A stretch of 6,488 nucleotides of DNA from Candidatus Nanopelagicaceae bacterium (GTDB lineage Bacteria; Actinomycetota; Actinomycetes; Nanopelagicales; Nanopelagicaceae): contig CANJXW010000032.1 of assembly GCA_947478965.1 (NCBI GenBank), positions 1 through 6,488 of the forward strand. The letters are read 5' to 3'. The notes beneath the pieces are model-generated. The model had not been told where the DNA came from, ran no database searches, and saw nothing but the letters and a program-made list of their open reading frames with translations. A program made the translations under genes and the position numbers. Positions 1 to 5,896 of this stretch are shown piece after piece; the first letter of the stretch is position 1; each line of letters opens with the position of its first letter.

Positions 1-960
1 CTTCATATCAAAGCGAGCAGGAGATGAGTGAACCTTCTCGACGGTAAAGAGTTCGCAGAGTTCTTTCATCGTAACGTTTTCGCGATCTTCACCCGGTGAC
101 CAACCAAGGAGTGCGAGATAGTTACAGATCGCCTCTGGCAGATAACCTTGCTCGCGATACCAAGCGATAGATACTTCACCATTTCGCTTAGAGAGCTTGG
201 CGTTATCTTGACCCATCACAAAGGGAAGGTGCGCAAAGAGCGGGTAATCCTCAAGTGCAACGCCCATCGCTTGATAGACGCGGATCTGACGTGGCGTTGA
301 AGAGAGAAGATCTTCACCGCGAAGGATATGTGTCACCTTCATCATGATGTCATCGACTGCAACAGCGAGGGTATAGAGCGGAGATCCATCGCCACGAACG
401 AGAACAAAGTCAGGAACAAAGTTGTGATCAAAGGTGACATCTCCGCGAATGAGATCGGTAAATGTTGTTGAACCACTTGGCATACGCATGCGCAGTACCG
501 GCATGCGCCCCTCTGCTTTGTACGCTGCGATCTGATCTGCGCCCAAATCACGGCAATGGCCGTTATATCCAGGTGCAACATTTGCTGCGCGCTGTGCTTC
601 GCGTACTGCTTCTAGCTCATCCGGCGCGCAATAGCAGTGATACGCATCTTTTTGATCAAGGAACTTCTGCGCCCACTGCGCATAGATATCAAGGCGCTGT
701 GATTGCAAGTAAGGGCCGTTTTCGCCACCTACTTCTGGACCCTCATCCCATGTAAGTCCTAGCCATTTAAGAGTATCGATCGCTGCTTGAATATATTCAT
801 CTGTAACGCGCGTTGTATCGGTATCTTCAATACGAAAGAGAAATGTTCCTCCTGTGTGACGCGCATATGCCCAATCAAAGAGCGCCGTGCGAATATTTCC
901 AACATGGAGATCACCTGTTGGTGATGGTGCAAAGCGAACCTTTACCTTTTTCGTTGTCAT
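1..960 (-). CDS. gltX: Glutamyl-tRNA synthetase, N-terminal 320 residues (3' end outside window)
   Basis: Class I aminoacyl-tRNA synthetase that charges tRNA-Glu (and often tRNA-Gln in bacteria lacking GlnRS) with glutamate, using ATP, in the cytoplasm. My translation from the ATG at 960 runs open for 320 codons to the window edge. It begins MTTKKVKVRFAPSPTG and carries the HIGH-type motif HVGN (residues 19-22), FRIEDTD (42-48), LRGEDLL (213-219) and the KMSKS-type motif KLSKR (255-259). C109, C111, Y132 and C136 reproduce the spacing of the zinc site of E. coli GluRS (CxC-x20-Y-x3-C). The anticodon-binding C-terminus lies beyond position 1. The start overlaps the FAH stop as ATGA, so translational coupling is likely; only a weak AAGG sits upstream. 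KLSKR is followed by NG, unlike the DP I recall in mycobacterial and Streptomyces enzymes. Family call is certain; whether the enzyme is discriminating cannot be decided here. Confidence 0.97.
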   Translation of the reverse strand, partial: MTTKKVKVRFAPSPTGDLHVGNIRTALFDWAYARHTGGTFLFRIEDTDTTRVTDEYIQAAIDTLKWLGLTWDEGPEVGGENGPYLQSQRLDIYAQWAQKFLDQKDAYHCYCAPDELEAVREAQRAANVAPGYNGHCRDLGADQIAAYKAEGRMPVLRMRMPSGSTTFTDLIRGDVTFDHNFVPDFVLVRGDGSPLYTLAVAVDDIMMKVTHILRGEDLLSSTPRQIRVYQAMGVALEDYPLFAHLPFVMGQDNAKLSKRNGEVSIAWYREQGYLPEAICNYLALLGWSPGEDRENVTMKELCELFTVEKVHSSPARFDMK

Positions 961-1745
961 GGGCGCGCACTGACCTTATTAGTGAGCTTGCCTAAACCTT
1001 CAACGCCAACGGTCACTGTTGCACCGGCTGGCATAGGACCGATTCCTGCGGGGGTTCCTGTAATGATGACATCTCCTGGAAGTAGGGTCATGATCTGCGA
1101 AACAAAGACGACGATATCTTCGATCCCAAAGATCATCTGGTTAAGCGTTGCATCCTGGCGAACTTCTCCATTTATCTCAGAGAATATTCTTTGTGTGCCG
1201 GGAACGAAATCAGTTTCGATCCATGGACCGATCGGACAGAAGGTATCGAACCCTTTTGCACGGGCCCATTGACCATCAGTCTTTTGTAGTTCGCGACAGG
1301 TCACATCATTTGCAAGGGTGTATCCATAAATAACTTCATGAACGCGCTCTCGCGGAACATCTTTACAGACGCGACCGATAACGATCGCAAGCTCTGCTTC
1401 AAAATCTATTGATGGCGCCATTGCAGGCCAGACGATGGTGTCGCCAGGTCCAATGACTGAGGTATTTGGCTTAAGAAAGATAATTGGTTCACTCGGTACA
1501 TCCGAGCCCATCTCTTTTGCATGGTCTGCATAGTTCTTACCGACTGCAACGACCTTGCTACGTGGAATAACAGGTGCAAGGAGTCGGACTTTGCCGAGCT
1601 CGGTCTTGGCCCCTGTTGTGGTTACTCCGTGATAAATCGGATCTCCAGAGATGACAGAGATCGAGTTATCGTCTTCGAGGAGGCCAAAGAGAGGATCGGT
1701 TCCGAGCCCCGAGTCTGGTCCTGGTGAAAAGCGAACAATGCGCAT
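957..1745 (-). CDS. Fumarylacetoacetate hydrolase (FAH) family protein
   Basis: Cytoplasmic metal-dependent enzyme of the FAH superfamily, 262 residues, the size of the single-domain bacterial members. These include acylpyruvate hydrolases, oxaloacetate tautomerase/decarboxylases and the HHDD isomerase of homoprotocatechuate breakdown. Visible hallmarks are GKNYADHAKE (69-78, with the family histidine), EPIIFLKP (86-93), the metal-ligand pair E116/E118 in DFEAELA, the third ligand D147 in LANDVTCRELQ, and GTPAGIGP (230-237) near the C-terminus. Substrate cannot be read from sequence. The mycobacterial neighbour of gltX (Rv2993c) carries a 'possible HHDD isomerase' label, which is probably only a family label. 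The ATG at 1745 gives the usual actinobacterial MRI-RF start. It has no Shine-Dalgarno sequence, but a -10-like hexamer at the right distance for a leaderless transcript. The stop overlaps the gltX start by 4 bases. Confidence 0.93.
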   Translation of the reverse strand: MRIVRFSPGPDSGLGTDPLFGLLEDDNSISVISGDPIYHGVTTTGAKTELGKVRLLAPVIPRSKVVAVGKNYADHAKEMGSDVPSEPIIFLKPNTSVIGPGDTIVWPAMAPSIDFEAELAIVIGRVCKDVPRERVHEVIYGYTLANDVTCRELQKTDGQWARAKGFDTFCPIGPWIETDFVPGTQRIFSEINGEVRQDATLNQMIFGIEDIVVFVSQIMTLLPGDVIITGTPAGIGPMPAGATVTVGVEGLGKLTNKVSARP

Positions 1746-1751
1746 GGGGCA

Positions 1752-1757
1752 ATCTTA
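1752..1757 (-). promoter_or_regulatory. Candidate -10 element for a leaderless FAH-gltX transcript
   Basis: The minus strand reads TAAGAT, followed by exactly six bases (TGCCCC) and then the FAH ATG. It fits the actinobacterial TAnnnT -10 pattern and would place transcription start on the A of the start codon. There is no Shine-Dalgarno sequence in the 32-base gap, which agrees with leaderless initiation. No good -35 is visible; TTAGCC at an 18-base spacing is a poor match. A TAnnnT match is common by chance, so this is suggestive only. Confidence 0.35.
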
Positions 1758-1777
1758 ACGGTGCATCTATCTCTTGG

Positions 1778-2101
1778 CTAAAGCGCCAGGATTTCTCCAT
1801 CGTGATCGATATAGAAAACTGTTGCAAGGGGCGAATTCTCGACAATTGCACCAATTTTTTCAGGTTTTACACCTGTGACGACGACGCCTTCAATCCCAGA
1901 AATTTGAGATGCCATTGCAACGGTAAAGACGGCATCAAGAGCGTCGAGGTTTAAGGATGGAGATGAAATGTTGATGGCAACATAGGTTCGCCCAGTCGTA
2001 TCGCGCAGAGCCGCTGCTTGATTGGCCCCTGATCTCTTGAGCGTTGATTGGGCAAGAGTTGCAAGCTTTGTATCTTCTGGATTGATAAATTCTTTACTCA
2101 T
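1778..2101 (-). CDS. Cytidine-deaminase-fold protein lacking catalytic residues (Rv2365c-like)
   Basis: A 107-residue protein that I match to the small actinobacterial 'cytidine deaminase' or conserved hypothetical encoded between the CNNM/hemolysin-like gene and era (Rv2365c position in M. tuberculosis). RSGANQAAALRDTTGRTYVA (23-42) resembles the first strands of cytidine deaminases, and INISS (43-47) lies where VNVEN-type sequence occurs. A true deaminase should then show a C/H-A-E motif and later PCxxC as zinc ligands. Here the helix reads NLDALDAVFTVAMA, and the whole protein has no cysteine and only one histidine (H100). It is therefore probably not a zinc deaminase; its function is unknown. 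I prefer the ATG at 2101 (MSKEF, 8-base overlap with the upstream gene), because family members begin just before the PED-KLATLA-like segment. ATGs at 2122 and 2119 are in frame. GGAG at 2114-2117 lies 12 bases before 2101, a little far. Confidence 0.82.
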   Translation of the reverse strand: MSKEFINPEDTKLATLAQSTLKRSGANQAAALRDTTGRTYVAINISSPSLNLDALDAVFTVAMASQISGIEGVVVTGVKPEKIGAIVENSPLATVFYIDHDGEILAL

Positions 2102-3374
2102 GATCTTCGCCGGCTCCATCATTGAGTCGTTCGATAATCACGCTACTGATGCGACGTCTGCGACCGATGGGGCGCTCTGAGGTAATCGACCAACCGTGCA
2201 TCGAAATCGTGCTGCCTGCAATCGGCACGCGGCCAAGCTTTTGTGCCATGAGGCCACCGATCGTGTCGACATCATCGGTATCTTCTTTAGAGAACTCAAC
2301 TTTAATTTCATCAGCTAAATCTTCAATGTGTAAGGTCGCTTTAGCGCGCGCCTTATCTTCCGAAAGCCAGACAAAGGCTTCGACGCCATCATCGAATTCA
2401 TCAGCGATCTCGCCAACAATCTCCTCGATAATATCTTCAATCGTAATAATTCCTGCTGTGCCGCCGTATTCATCGACAACGATGGCAAGGTGGATCTGAT
2501 CGCGTTGCATCTCTTTGAGAAGTTCTGCGGCAATTTTGATTTCAGGGACAAAGACAGCAGGGCGCATCAAAAGCTCAACACGTTCTGTTGTCTCTGCATC
2601 GTGGTGATCAAGTGCTCGCTTAGCTAGATCTTTCACATAAGCGATGCCGATAATATTGTCGAGATTCTCGCCCACAACGGGGATACGTGAATATCCAGAG
2701 CGAAGTGCAAGTGAGAGCGCTTGACGCAGAGTCTTATCTTTTTCAATCCAGACCATATCCGTCCGGTGAACCATAAGCTCGCGAACCAAGGTATCGCCAA
2801 GTTCAAATACCGAGTTAATCATCTCGTGCTCATCTGATTCAACAAGGCCTCGCTCATGAGCCTGATCTACAAGGTCGCGCAGCTCTGCTTCATTGGTAAA
2901 GGGGCCAGATCGAAATCCCTTACCCGGCGTAATTGCATTACCGATTGCAATCAGGAGCTTTGTGACTGGCCCTAAGAGAAATGCCAAACCGTAGGCGACA
3001 TAGATTCCTGCACGCGCCCATTTATGGGGTTGCTGACGTCCAAGGGTGCGAGGGCCGACTCCGATAACTACGTAAGGCAAGATCACCATAATTACCACGG
3101 TAAGAACCATCGCCTGCGCAGATGAATATACGTGGAGCATCATCAGGGCGAGAATTGCAGTCGCGGTGAGTTCACAGATCTTTCGGACTAAGAGAATTAC
3201 ATTGAGATATCTCGATGGCTGGAGAGAGTATTTTTTGAGTAAGTGTCCCCCGCGCTTGGATTCGAGTTCTTCGATGAGTACTCGTGAAATCGAGGTCAGT
3301 GCAGATTCAGAAGCTGCAAGAAATCCTGCAAAGGCAATCAGAATAATTATTGCTAAGACACCATAGGTGTTCAC
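2094..3374 (-). CDS. CNNM/CorC ('hemolysin C')-family membrane protein with DUF21, CBS pair and CorC_HlyC domains
   Basis: A 426-residue inner-membrane protein. Residues 1-150 form the DUF21/CNNM transmembrane domain: a hydrophobic first helix (about 3-22) with SESALTSISR, then hydrophobic stretches around 58-80, 86-106 and 122-145. Two CBS motifs follow (about 200-260, starting MVHRTDMVWI, and 270-325, with DEYGGTAGIITIEDIIEEIV), then a CorC_HlyC domain (about 335-415). Canonical relatives export or transport Mg2+ with ATP-sensing CBS domains; 'hemolysin' is a historical label. The GE-x-x-P signature of the membrane domain reads GVGPRT (105-110) here, and the Asn-rich NNLVNI-like segment reads LLVRKICELT (61-70), so Mg2+ transport is doubtful. 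The start is GTG at 3374, overlapping the ybeY stop as GTGA and preceded by GGAG at 9 bases. It corresponds to Rv2366c in position. Confidence 0.93.
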   Translation of the reverse strand: MNTYGVLAIIILIAFAGFLAASESALTSISRVLIEELESKRGGHLLKKYSLQPSRYLNVILLVRKICELTATAILALMMLHVYSSAQAMVLTVVIMVILPYVVIGVGPRTLGRQQPHKWARAGIYVAYGLAFLLGPVTKLLIAIGNAITPGKGFRSGPFTNEAELRDLVDQAHERGLVESDEHEMINSVFELGDTLVRELMVHRTDMVWIEKDKTLRQALSLALRSGYSRIPVVGENLDNIIGIAYVKDLAKRALDHHDAETTERVELLMRPAVFVPEIKIAAELLKEMQRDQIHLAIVVDEYGGTAGIITIEDIIEEIVGEIADEFDDGVEAFVWLSEDKARAKATLHIEDLADEIKVEFSKEDTDDVDTIGGLMAQKLGRVPIAGSTISMHGWSITSERPIGRRRRISSVIIERLNDGAGEDHE

Positions 3375-3808
3375 GCGGTCGCACTCCAGTTCTTAACAAG
3401 GTCTTCTTGCAGGTCAAACATAACTTTCTTCTCTGCAGGTTCGGCATGGTCGTAACCGAGAATATGGAGCAGACCGTGCGCAGCGAGAATGTACATTTCC
3501 TGCGCTGGGCTGTGTCCTGCTGTCATTGCTTGAGTCTCTGCAACAGTTGGCGCAATCACGATATCGCCCAAAGTAACTGCTTCACCTTCGGTTTCAGGCA
3601 TATCCATAGGGAAAGATAAGACATCGGTAGGGCCGCCTTCATCCATCCACTTAATATGAAGCTCAGTCATCTCGATCTCATCGACAAAGACAACGTTGAG
3701 TTCGCACTCTGGGTTGAGGCCCATGTGAACAATGGCAAAATCAAGGAGAGAGGCGATCTCTTTTGTAGGCGCCAACGCGCCAGAGCGATTTGTTACTTCA
3801 ACAGTCAT
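3371..3808 (-). CDS. ybeY: Endoribonuclease YbeY (16S rRNA maturation)
   Basis: Zinc-dependent single-strand endoribonuclease of the UPF0054 family, required for maturation of the 16S rRNA 3' end and for removal of defective 70S ribosomes in the bacteria where it has been studied. It has 145 residues, near the family norm. The diagnostic motif HGLLHILGYDH spans 111-121, giving zinc ligands H111, H115 and H121. TDVLSFPMD (61-69) and GDIVIAP (81-87) are the other conserved blocks. The gene follows phoH by 14 bases and overlaps the next gene by 4 (GTGA). The phoH-ybeY pairing is conserved across bacteria and fits the reported interaction of YbeY with PhoH-family YbeZ. The ATG at 3808 gives MTVEVTNRSG, a normal N-terminus; no Shine-Dalgarno sequence is visible in the gap, so coupling to phoH translation is likely. 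Confidence 0.97.
   Translation of the reverse strand: MTVEVTNRSGALAPTKEIASLLDFAIVHMGLNPECELNVVFVDEIEMTELHIKWMDEGGPTDVLSFPMDMPETEGEAVTLGDIVIAPTVAETQAMTAGHSPAQEMYILAAHGLLHILGYDHAEPAEKKVMFDLQEDLVKNWSATA
3384..3387 (-). promoter_or_regulatory. Ribosome binding site for the CNNM-family gene (supports GTG start)
   Basis: The minus strand reads GGAG with a nine-base spacer to the GTG at 3374. It lies inside the last codons of ybeY. This is one of the few clear Shine-Dalgarno sequences in the window, and it supports the GTG that overlaps the ybeY stop as the true start. Confidence 0.6.
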
Positions 3809-3822
3809 ATGTAATTCGGTTC

Positions 3823-4806
3823 TTAGGCGTTACGAATCGGGCGTGGGACTTGCTTCGCCGCATCGTATTTGTCATAAGCCTTAACGATGTCGCCGATCAA
3901 GCGGTGGCGAACAACATCTTCAGCGGTGAGTTCAAGAAAAGCGATATCAGGGATATCGTTTAAAATATTTCGAATAATGCGCAGACCCGAATGTGCACCG
4001 TTGGGTAGATCAACTTGGGTCACATCGCCTGTGATGACCATCTTTGAGCCAAATCCAAGGCGAGTCAGGAACATCTTCATCTGCTCTGGCGTTGTATTTT
4101 GCGCTTCATCCAAGATGATAAACGAGTCATTGAGTGTGCGACCGCGCATATATGCAAGGGGCGCAACTTCGATCACGCCTGATTGCATCAAACGAGGAAT
4201 CGATTCAGGATCGATCATGTCATGCAGTGCATCAAAGAGCGGGCGAAGATATGGATCGATCTTCTCGCTTAAAGTGCCTGGCAAGAATCCAAGGTGTTCG
4301 CCAGCTTCTACCGCTGGGCGGGTCAAAATAATTCTGTTGACGGTCTTTGCTTGCAGAGCTGCAACAGCCTTTGCCATAGCAAGGTATGTCTTACCTGTAC
4401 CTGCAGGACCAATACCAAAAGTGATTGTATTTTCTTCGATCGCATCAACATAGTGCTTCTGATTTGCAGTCTTAGGGCGGATCGTACGTCCACGATTGCT
4501 GACGATATTGAGTGAGAGAACTTCACTTGGATGCTCAACGGGATTTGCATCGAGCATCGCCATGCTGCGAGTTACTGCATCGGTTGTGAGAGCTTGTCCG
4601 GATCGAATAACGACCATCATCTCTGCGAAGAGTTTCTCGAGAGCTATGCAATCAATATGTGGGCCGCGCAGAGTGATTTCATTTCCACGAACGGTGATAT
4701 TGACCGATGGGAAAGCTGCCTCGATAACGCGAAGGTTTGCATCGTTAACGCCGATGAGGGCGACCATCGAAATGGCGGGTGGGACGGTGATGAGAGTGCG
4801 TTCCAT
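3823..4806 (-). CDS. phoH: PhoH-family ATPase (PhoH-like/YbeZ)
   Basis: A cytoplasmic P-loop ATPase of 327 residues, the usual length for the PhoH-like family. An N-terminal RNA-binding-like region (about 10-95, with ITVRGNEITLRGP at 37-49) precedes the ATPase domain. Walker A is GPAGTGKT (133-140), Walker B is FIILDEAQ (229-236), and the conserved blocks LTRPAVEAGEHLGFLPG (161-177) and ITGDVTQVDLP (258-268) are intact, so the protein should bind and hydrolyse ATP. The family is linked to RNA metabolism, and to YbeY when encoded next to it, as here; the older phosphate-starvation role belongs to E. coli PhoH and should not be assumed. The ATG at 4806 lies 18 bases after the HIT gene stop. No purine-rich Shine-Dalgarno sequence precedes it; the upstream bases are pyrimidine-rich (TTCTCC). 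Confidence 0.96.
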   Translation of the reverse strand: MERTLITVPPAISMVALIGVNDANLRVIEAAFPSVNITVRGNEITLRGPHIDCIALEKLFAEMMVVIRSGQALTTDAVTRSMAMLDANPVEHPSEVLSLNIVSNRGRTIRPKTANQKHYVDAIEENTITFGIGPAGTGKTYLAMAKAVAALQAKTVNRIILTRPAVEAGEHLGFLPGTLSEKIDPYLRPLFDALHDMIDPESIPRLMQSGVIEVAPLAYMRGRTLNDSFIILDEAQNTTPEQMKMFLTRLGFGSKMVITGDVTQVDLPNGAHSGLRIIRNILNDIPDIAFLELTAEDVVRHRLIGDIVKAYDKYDAAKQVPRPIRNA

Positions 4807-4824
4807 ATAGGAGAAATACTACTT

Positions 4825-5172
4825 TTAACCGGGTGGCCAAGCGAGCCCACGCCCGCCAAGGAGGTGAAGGTGAGCGTGGAAGACGCTCTGACCTGCAGAT
4901 TCACCGGTATTAAAGACGGTGCGATAGCCATCGAGGCCACGATCACCCGCGATGGAGCTCGCTGCGCTAAAGATCGCGGCGAGGATCGTTGGAGAGATCT
5001 TCGCAAGTTCTGATGCGTTCGGGGTATGGATCGTTGGGATAACGAGAACATGCGTTGGGGCTTGGGGATTGAGATCGTTAAAGGCAACGACGCTTTCATC
5101 GCGATAGACGATATCGGCTGGGATATCTCCCTGAATTATTTTGCAGAAGATACATGTGGGATCTAAAGCCAT
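4825..5172 (-). CDS. HIT-family protein (HinT-like nucleotide phosphoramidase/hydrolase)
   Basis: A small cytoplasmic histidine-triad hydrolase, 115 residues from the chosen start. The triad HAHLHL (99-104) gives H99, H101 and H103, with H101 the expected nucleophile on the alpha-phosphate of AMP-type substrates. NTGESAGQSVFHAHLH (88-103) and the GGRGLAWPPG tail are typical of the HinT branch. CIFC (C7, C10) together with H49 and H99 probably forms the structural zinc site seen in many bacterial relatives (inference). An in-frame ATG at 5229 would add 19 residues lying inside rsmE. I chose 5172 because MALDPTCIFCKIIQGD is the normal family N-terminus and GGTGATC precedes it correctly. The gene sits 4 bases after rsmE and 18 before phoH. 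The physiological substrate is unknown; adenosine phosphoramidates are the standard family substrates. Confidence 0.94.
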   Translation of the reverse strand: MALDPTCIFCKIIQGDIPADIVYRDESVVAFNDLNPQAPTHVLVIPTIHTPNASELAKISPTILAAIFSAASSIAGDRGLDGYRTVFNTGESAGQSVFHAHLHLLGGRGLAWPPG

Positions 5173-5174
5173 GT

Positions 5175-5181
5175 GATCACC
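5175..5181 (-). promoter_or_regulatory. Ribosome binding site deciding the HIT gene start
   Basis: The minus strand reads GGTGATC, matching the sequence complementary to the 16S 3' end (within GGAGGTGATC), with five bases between GGTG and the ATG at 5172. It overlaps the last codons and stop of rsmE. It favours 5172 over the longer in-frame start at 5229. Confidence 0.6.
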
Positions 5182-5896
5182 ATATCTTGAGGGATGCGTT
5201 GATAGCTGATAAAGCCGCGATACCTGCATGAGCCGATCTAAAGATAGGTCGCCCCATCAAGGCGATTCGTGCGCCAGCTGATGCAAAGAGTTCGAGCTCT
5301 TCATTTGTGATGCCACCTTCTGGCCCAATAATTATGAGAACGTTCTTTGCGCTCATTGATGCAATGCTGGAGAGCTTCTCTTTCGCACTTTCATGAAAGA
5401 CGATTGCAAGGTCGGCGCCTTTAATCTCATCAACAATTTCCTTCGTTGTACGTACGCCTTCCATTGTTGGAATTCGGTAGCGACGCGTTTGCTTACTTGC
5501 TTCACGTGCAGTGGTCTTAAGTTTTTCAATCAGGTCTGGGTTTGCTTTACCGATAGAGCGCGATGCTTGCCACATCACGATGCGATCTGCTCCACCTGCT
5601 GTATTGAGTTCGATAGATTCTTTTAGTCGATCGCCTTTTGTCAGGGCTTGAATTACGGTGAAATGGGTATCGAGAGGTTCTTCAAAACCCGTCTCAAGAA
5701 CTTCTACCTTCATAGATTTTTTCGCGACATCAACGATACGAACATGCGACCAAGTGCCTGCACCATCTGATAGCGCAAAGATATCGCCAGACTGCATGCG
5801 CAAGACACGAATCGCATGTTGTGCATCTTCGCTATCAAAGAGATATGAGCTTCCAACCTGCGTTGGGAGATCGCTCACGAAGAAGAGGGTGAGCAT
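5177..5896 (-). CDS. rsmE: 16S rRNA (uracil(1498)-N3)-methyltransferase RsmE
   Basis: A SAM-dependent SPOUT-class methyltransferase acting on U1498 of 16S rRNA in the decoding region of the assembled 30S subunit. It has 239 residues, the normal size. The N-terminal PUA-like domain (about 1-70) contains HAIRVLRMQSGD (27-38). The knotted SPOUT domain follows, with KGDRLKESIELNTAGGADRI (87-106), REASKQTRR (131-139) and the SAM-binding IIGPEGG (189-195). The C-terminal knot motif, usually close to LGprvLRteTA, reads LMGRPIFRSAHAG (212-224), a mild divergence that keeps the arginine. The ATG at 5896 shares its first base with the dnaJ stop (TAATG), a termination-reinitiation arrangement. The dnaJ-rsmE order is standard in actinobacteria (Rv2373c-Rv2372c). 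Confidence 0.95.
   Translation of the reverse strand: MLTLFFVSDLPTQVGSSYLFDSEDAQHAIRVLRMQSGDIFALSDGAGTWSHVRIVDVAKKSMKVEVLETGFEEPLDTHFTVIQALTKGDRLKESIELNTAGGADRIVMWQASRSIGKANPDLIEKLKTTAREASKQTRRYRIPTMEGVRTTKEIVDEIKGADLAIVFHESAKEKLSSIASMSAKNVLIIIGPEGGITNEELELFASAGARIALMGRPIFRSAHAGIAALSAINASLKIW

Noticed and set aside
3887..4453. 188-codon plus-strand open frame
   Set aside because: It lies wholly antisense to phoH, whose Walker motifs and family length are unambiguous. The predicted protein is rich in Ser, Arg and Cys and resembles no family, as expected of a shadow frame.
4807..4824. Possible -10 element TAGTAT (minus strand, 4816-4821) before phoH
   Set aside because: It would put the start site two or three bases before the ATG, and no -35 is present. 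The 18-base gap inside a tight gene run makes chance or simple coupling as likely.
4531..5013. 160-codon plus-strand open frame opposite phoH and the HIT gene
   Set aside because: It overlaps confidently assigned genes on the other strand, has no family-like motifs and no convincing start signal.
4644..5099. 151-codon minus-strand open frame across the HIT/phoH junction
   Set aside because: It is out of frame with two well-supported genes, and its low-complexity Ser/Pro/Arg composition is typical of a shadow frame.
5173..5229. Longer HIT protein starting at 5229
   Set aside because: The extra 19 residues overlap rsmE coding sequence, are not family-like, and GGTGATC is placed correctly for the start at 5172.
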